From Limibacillus halophilus (lineage in GTDB: Bacteria; Pseudomonadota; Alphaproteobacteria; Kiloniellales; CECT-8803): DNA of 64,000 nt. This document shows, one piece after another, positions 60,066 through 64,000 of this stretch. The notes below the pieces were generated by a model. It was given only the letters and a program-made list of their open reading frames with translations, ran no database searches and was not told where the DNA came from. The stretch's first letter is position 1. Each line of letters begins with the position of its first letter. The stretch is taken from positions 310,001 to 374,000 of the forward strand of contig NZ_JACHXA010000003.1 in NCBI RefSeq assembly GCF_014191775.1, written 5' to 3'. Made by a program: the position numbers and the translations under genes.

Positions 60066-60089
60066 GGGCCGCACCCAAAGGCGCGGCCC
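60066..60089. terminator. Hairpin terminator between GNAT and ankyrin genes
   Basis: GGGCCGC and GCGGCCC pair around a 10-base loop. Seven A flank the left side, so a T-run follows in the minus direction and GAGTTT in the plus direction. It may end both the GNAT transcript and that of the ankyrin gene. Confidence 0.7.
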
Positions 60090-60305
60090 GAGTTTAGGGA
60101 GGAAACGCTCAAGAAGTGCGTTACGGCCACCTGGCAGACGCCAGATCATTGCCGCACTGCAAAATTTAGGCATGATTTGTGTGCAGTGCAATATCTAATG
60201 ATTAGTTTTTTGATTTTTTTGGCTATTTCCTGTTTTCTCTTTGGGATAATTATCGGCTACCAAGAGGAAAAACAGGTATATGCTGCATCGCAATAGCGGT
60301 GGGGA

Positions 60306-60698
60306 TCAAGAATCCACGGCACTTGGCACAAGGCCGGTCATAACATCGGCGTTGCTGGGCCACTGTGCCCAATCATGCGCGCCGAATCCCCACTTGTTCT
60401 TGTGCTCGCTAGAGGCGCCGGCCGCCAGCAAACGGCGAACCACTTCCTCGTGCCCCCGGGCCGCGGCGATCATAAGCGGTGAATTGCCCGCATCGCTGGT
60501 TTGTTCGACCGAAGCCCCAGCGGAAAGAAGAAACTCCACGGTTTCAATCCGCCCGGAAGCAGCAGCCAGGTAAAGAAGGGTTGCGCCGTAGCGATCACAG
60601 CCATCAACCGGTTCGCCGGCGGCAAAACCTGCCTTCAGCGCCTCGATATCGCCTTTCTGAGCGGCCTTGAGCAGTTCGGGTGTCGTCTTGCGGTACAT
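60306..60698 (-). CDS. Ankyrin-repeat protein
   Basis: 130 residues, about four ankyrin repeats of 33 residues (TPELLKAAQKGDIEALKAGF, GATLLYLAAASGRIETVEFL, SPLMIAAARGHEEVVRRLL). It has no signal peptide and no catalytic domain, so it acts by protein binding. The ending GFGAHDWAQWPSNADV is the last, incomplete repeat. Its partner is unknown. Confidence 0.9.
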   Translation of the reverse strand: MYRKTTPELLKAAQKGDIEALKAGFAAGEPVDGCDRYGATLLYLAAASGRIETVEFLLSAGASVEQTSDAGNSPLMIAAARGHEEVVRRLLAAGASSEHKNKWGFGAHDWAQWPSNADVMTGLVPSAVDS

Positions 60699-60832
60699 GT
60701 CGGCGCCTTCCCATGGATTAAAGCCAGGGCGGAAGTGTAAAGATCAAGAACGCAGGCCGCCAAGGCTTTTGCATGGAGGCATCCCGCACTTTGCATGGCC
60801 TGAGACAAAATGCCCGTGATAAGAAGAGCGCC

Positions 60833-61813
60833 ATGACCGAAAAAAGCTTTCAGCCGATCCATAGCAAAGAAGCCGACGCGCCGAGCAACCGCTTCTGGCA
60901 GAGCGGTGATCGCTTGGCGCGGATTTTGCTGTTCATCAACCCAGCCTTCTTTGCCGGGAACATGTTGATGGCTCGAGCAACCGCCGATCTGGTACCGCCG
61001 ATCGCGTTGGCCTTCTGGCGCTGGGCCATAGCCGTTTCAATCCTCCTGATGTTTCTGGGTGGACCGGTTTGGCGCGCCCGCGCCGATATCCTGGCTGAAT
61101 GGCGAGATCTGATGATCCTAGGCGCACTCGGCATGGGCGTCTGTGGCGCGTTCGTCTATATCGGGGCGGACACCACCACGGCGATGAACATCGGTCTGAT
61201 TTATGCCTATTCCCCGGTGCTGATCATCCTGCTGGATCACTTTTTCTACGGGTCCATCATGATCAAAAGGCAGTGGCTGGGCGCGGGACTCGCGCTGGCC
61301 GGTATGCTGCTTATCGTGTTTCGCGGGAATCTCGATTCGCTGCTCAGCCTGTCCCTTTCGCCCGGCGACCTCTGGATCCTGGCAGCAGCGACCGGCTGGG
61401 GGTTCTACTCTATTCTGCTGAAACATCGGCCGAGCAAGCTAAAGCCCAATGTCCGCTTTGCAGCCATCATGCTTTACGGCACGGCGGTTCTGGCGCCCTT
61501 CCACCTTTGGGAAAGTGTCTGGATCGAAGCGCCAACCCTGGATGCGCTCAGCATCGGCGCGGTTCTTTTCCTAGCGCTCGTTCCGGCATTGGGTGCTTAC
61601 GGAACCTACGGGTACATGCAGCGCTACCTGGGCGCCTCCACCACCAGTTTGATCCTCTACCTGATCCCTGTTTATGCGGCCTCCCTAGGCTACATATTGC
61701 TTGGCGAAAGCCTCGAATTCTACCATCTGACAGGCGCCGCACTGGTGTTGCCTGGTATTTGGCTGGCGACCCGCCGCAGACGTCAAAGCGAGGACGCCGA
61801 GCGCGCAGCCTGA
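60833..61813 (+). CDS. EamA/DMT-family transporter
   Basis: 326 residues from ATG 60833 (AAGAAGAG upstream, with a longer frame from 60773 rejected). Ten helices in two EamA repeats, ARATADLVPPIALAFWRWAI and GALGMGVCGAFVYIGADTTT in the first, LVPALGAYGTYGYMQRYLGA and LILYLIPVYAASLGYILLGE in the second. The N-terminus is a soluble, charged stretch of about 25 residues. It exports or imports a small metabolite, not known. It overlaps the convergent regulator gene by 31 bases. Confidence 0.9.
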   Translation: MTEKSFQPIHSKEADAPSNRFWQSGDRLARILLFINPAFFAGNMLMARATADLVPPIALAFWRWAIAVSILLMFLGGPVWRARADILAEWRDLMILGALGMGVCGAFVYIGADTTTAMNIGLIYAYSPVLIILLDHFFYGSIMIKRQWLGAGLALAGMLLIVFRGNLDSLLSLSLSPGDLWILAAATGWGFYSILLKHRPSKLKPNVRFAAIMLYGTAVLAPFHLWESVWIEAPTLDALSIGAVLFLALVPALGAYGTYGYMQRYLGASTTSLILYLIPVYAASLGYILLGESLEFYHLTGAALVLPGIWLATRRRRQSEDAERAA

Positions 61814-62355
61814 TCGTAAAGCCCCGAGAGGGCCCGCAAAAGCTCCGCCACCTCGCCGAATTCGGCATTGAGCTCATCGCGCCGGATACCGGCAAAGGCA
61901 GAAATCGCCTCCAAGAGACAGGTTTCCCGCACCTCGCGGTAGCGTTGGCAGGCAGCAGTTCCTGCTTCAGTTGCCTGCCAGAGCGTTTCCTTGCCAACCC
62001 GCTCCCCGGCCACAAGATCGGCCCGCGACAGCTTCTTCAGGGAATAGGTAACCGTGTGGGTGTCCTCGACATTCAGCACGAAACAGATGTCATTCTGCTT
62101 CTTGGGCCGCCCGCGGTGATTGACTGAATGCAGCACCATCACGTCCAACGCCGAGAGGTCCGGGCAGCCGGCCGCCGCCATGCAGCGCACGATCCATCGC
62201 GAAAAGGCGTTGCTGACGGTAATCAGGCCAAACTCCAGTTCCGACAGTTCGGCGGCCGTTTCCGACACCAGGTGCGACGAGGAGACGATGCGTTGCCCCT
62301 TGCGGCCGCGTTGCAACCCGGGGGGGTGCTCGCCCTGGGCCGATTCCTTGCTCAT
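61783..62355 (-). CDS. Winged-helix (MarR-type) transcriptional regulator
   Basis: 190 residues from ATG 62355 (start [20 protein letters not shown]). A winged-HTH is at about residues 65-140: SALDVMVLHSVNHRGRPKKQ, then VEDTHTVTYSLKKLSRADLV and the wing with ERVGKETLWQATEAG. The start overlaps the stop of the hydantoinase gene by 4 bases (ATGA), so it is its regulator in the same operon. The 3' end lies inside the convergent EamA gene. The ligand is unknown. Confidence 0.85.
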   Translation of the reverse strand: MSKESAQGEHPPGLQRGRKGQRIVSSSHLVSETAAELSELEFGLITVSNAFSRWIVRCMAAAGCPDLSALDVMVLHSVNHRGRPKKQNDICFVLNVEDTHTVTYSLKKLSRADLVAGERVGKETLWQATEAGTAACQRYREVRETCLLEAISAFAGIRRDELNAEFGEVAELLRALSGLYDQAARSASSL

Positions 62356-64000
62356 TCCGCCGCCTCCCGCCGTTCGGAAACCGGACCGAAGCCACCACCG
62401 GTCGGGCTCTGTACCACGAAGACATCGCCCGGCTTCATCTCGGTGCGGTCGGTGCCGCTCATCGGATGGATGGTGCCATCGGCCCGCTCGACCCAGTTCT
62501 TGCCGCACTGGCCGTTCTCGCCACCGGCAACGCCGAAAGGCTCGATAAGACGATGACTGCTGAGGATGGCGACAGTCATATCTTCCAGGAACCGCAGGCG
62601 CCGCAGCGTGCCATCGCCGCCACGGTGGCGGCCCTTGCCGCCACTGCCCCGCCGGATCTCAAAGGATTCCAGCAAGATCGGAAAGCGGAACTCCAACACT
62701 TCCGGGTCGGTCAGGCGCGAGTTGGTCATGTGGGTGTGAACCCCGTCGCAACCGTCGAAATCCGGCCCGGCGCCCGATCCGCCGGCGATGGTCTCGTAGT
62801 ACTGATAGCGTTTGTTGCCGAAGGTGATGTTGTTCATCGTCCCCTGCGCTGCCGCCAGCACACCGAGCGCGCCATATAGCGTATCGGTGATGATCTGACT
62901 GGTTTCGACGTTTCCGGCCACAACGGCTGCGGGATAACGCGGGTTCAGCATCGAACCTTCGGGGATGATCAGGTCGAGAGGCTTGAGACAGCCTTCGTTC
63001 ATGGGAATCTCGTCTTCGACCAACGTGCGGAAAACGTAGAGCGTGGCCGCCCGGCATACCGCCGAGGGCGCGTTGAAATTGCTCGTCAATTGGCCGCTGG
63101 TGCGCGAAAAATCGATGGTTGCGCGTCGCGCCTTCTTATCGATGGTGATATCGACCGCTACCTGATTGCCATCGTCCATCGGGCAGGTGAAGCTGCCGTC
63201 GGTCAACACATCCAGCACACGGCGGACCTGTTCTTCGGCGTTGTCCTGCACGTGCCCCATGTAGGCGATCACGACGTCGAGGCCAAAGTGATCGACCATC
63301 TTGCGCAGTTCTTGCACCCCCTTCTCGTTGGCGGCGATCTGCGCCTGCAGGTCCGCGATATTCTGGTCGGCGTTTCTTACCGGGTAAGGGCCCGAGGTCA
63401 GCAATTCGCGCAACGGACCTTCACGGAACTTGCCCTGATCGACCAGCTTGAAGTTGTCGATCAATACGCCTTCGTCCTCGACGGTGTGGGAATCCGGCGG
63501 CATTGACCCCGGTGTGATTCCGCCGACGTCGGCATGATGGCCGCGGCTGGCGACGTAGAAGAGGATATCCTTGCCCGCCTGATCGAAGACCGGCGTTACA
63601 ACGGTGATGTCCGGCAAGTGCGTGCCGCCGTTATAGGGTGCATTCAAAACATAAACGTCACCCGGCTTGATGTGCCCGGCGTTCTCCCGAATCACAGCCC
63701 GAATCGACTCGCTCATCGACCCCAGATGAACCGGCATGTGTGGGGCGTTGGCGACCAAATGGCCGTTCAGATCAAAAACGGCGCAAGAGAAATCCAGCCG
63801 TTCCTTGATGTTGACCGAGTGCGCCGTCTTCTCCAGAACCGAGCCCATTTGTTCGGCAATAGACATGAAAAGGTTGTTGAAAACCTCCAGCATGACGGGA
63901 TCGACCTTGGTGCCCACGGCCTCCTGGCGTTTGATGGCCTGATATCGGTCCATGACCAGATGATTGCGCTCGGTTAGCTTGGCGCGCCAGCCTTTCTCAA
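62352..64000 (-). CDS. Hydantoinase B/5-oxoprolinase-family protein, partial (likely A-B fusion)
   Basis: The frame is open to the window edge: 549 codons including the last 15 before the ATG at 63953. Those read [15 protein letters not shown] ahead of [10 protein letters not shown], which looks like the end of a HyuA/oxoprolinase A half running straight into HyuB. The B half has the family motifs [60 protein letters not shown] and RGHHADVGG, near the N-terminus, and [20 protein letters not shown] near the end. ATP-dependent opening of 5-oxoproline or a hydantoin is expected. The A half is outside the window, so the fusion is not proved. Confidence 0.88.
   Translation of the reverse strand, partial: EKGWRAKLTERNHLVMDRYQAIKRQEAVGTKVDPVMLEVFNNLFMSIAEQMGSVLEKTAHSVNIKERLDFSCAVFDLNGHLVANAPHMPVHLGSMSESIRAVIRENAGHIKPGDVYVLNAPYNGGTHLPDITVVTPVFDQAGKDILFYVASRGHHADVGGITPGSMPPDSHTVEDEGVLIDNFKLVDQGKFREGPLRELLTSGPYPVRNADQNIADLQAQIAANEKGVQELRKMVDHFGLDVVIAYMGHVQDNAEEQVRRVLDVLTDGSFTCPMDDGNQVAVDITIDKKARRATIDFSRTSGQLTSNFNAPSAVCRAATLYVFRTLVEDEIPMNEGCLKPLDLIIPEGSMLNPRYPAAVVAGNVETSQIITDTLYGALGVLAAAQGTMNNITFGNKRYQYYETIAGGSGAGPDFDGCDGVHTHMTNSRLTDPEVLEFRFPILLESFEIRRGSGGKGRHRGGDGTLRRLRFLEDMTVAILSSHRLIEPFGVAGGENGQCGKNWVERADGTIHPMSGTDRTEMKPGDVFVVQSPTGGGFGPVSERREAAE

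Overview
The window looks like chromosomal DNA from a GC-rich alphaproteobacterium, probably of the Rhodospirillales type. That call rests on the overall gene style (TRAP transporter, EipA/DUF1134, DUF6356, pseudoazurin, MttB-family protein, GcvA-type LysR, N-formylglutamate amidohydrolase, DUF853 HerA-like ATPase), not on a marker gene. No rRNA, CRISPR array, insertion sequence or phage gene was found. Genes are dense and nearly all intact. The first and last genes are cut by the window edges.

Layout. 1-9804: ABC exporter, XRE regulator, a succinate-semialdehyde-type dehydrogenase, a cysteine hydrolase, a divergent FolD, a PaiB-like flavoprotein, then glmS and glmU, with gph divergent. 9863-12041: tRNA-Val(CAC) followed by a clearly AT-rich two-gene island coding a DUF262 (GmrS/ParB-like) protein and a HEPN-type protein, a likely defence or toxin module. 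12042-16804: a large, probably type I secreted, VCBS-like protein with a GNPDPG repeat, then PilZ and GAF-GGDEF proteins (c-di-GMP signalling). 16911-25746: mscL, HerA-like ATPase, D-cysteine desulfhydrase, CPA2 antiporter, two MFS carriers, a core-type MetE and a DUF985 cupin. 25781-28237: two DUF1326 paralogues, DUF2182 and a 40-residue membrane peptide. 28323-32348: methyltransferase, cold-shock protein, exported protein, radical SAM protein, DUF2061.

32561-38912 is a four-gene same-strand cluster (nitrilase-type amidase, long Orn/Lys/Arg decarboxylase, ATP-grasp ligase with a histone-like tail, C45 Ntn acyltransferase). It looks like an amide-forming pathway from a decarboxylated basic amino acid, and I know of no described function for it. 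38917-46861 holds an amidohydrolase, two TMADH-type flavin/Fe-S oxidoreductases and an MttB-family methyltransferase, with a divergent LysR gene. This is probably a methylated-amine (betaine) catabolic unit, yet no corrinoid protein is beside it.

46864-53283: Clp-fold protease, Lrp and EipA, MscS, a queuosine-precursor-type transporter, a LigI-like amidohydrolase, pseudoazurin, a lipoprotein. 53467-56541: TRAP transporter. 56947-64000: secreted nuclease, PACE pump, tRNA-Val(GAC), N-formylglutamate amidohydrolase with GNAT acetyltransferase, ankyrin protein, EamA exporter, winged-helix regulator and the C-terminal part of a fused hydantoinase/5-oxoprolinase.

Functional assignments come from motifs and remembered family features only. 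No database search was possible.
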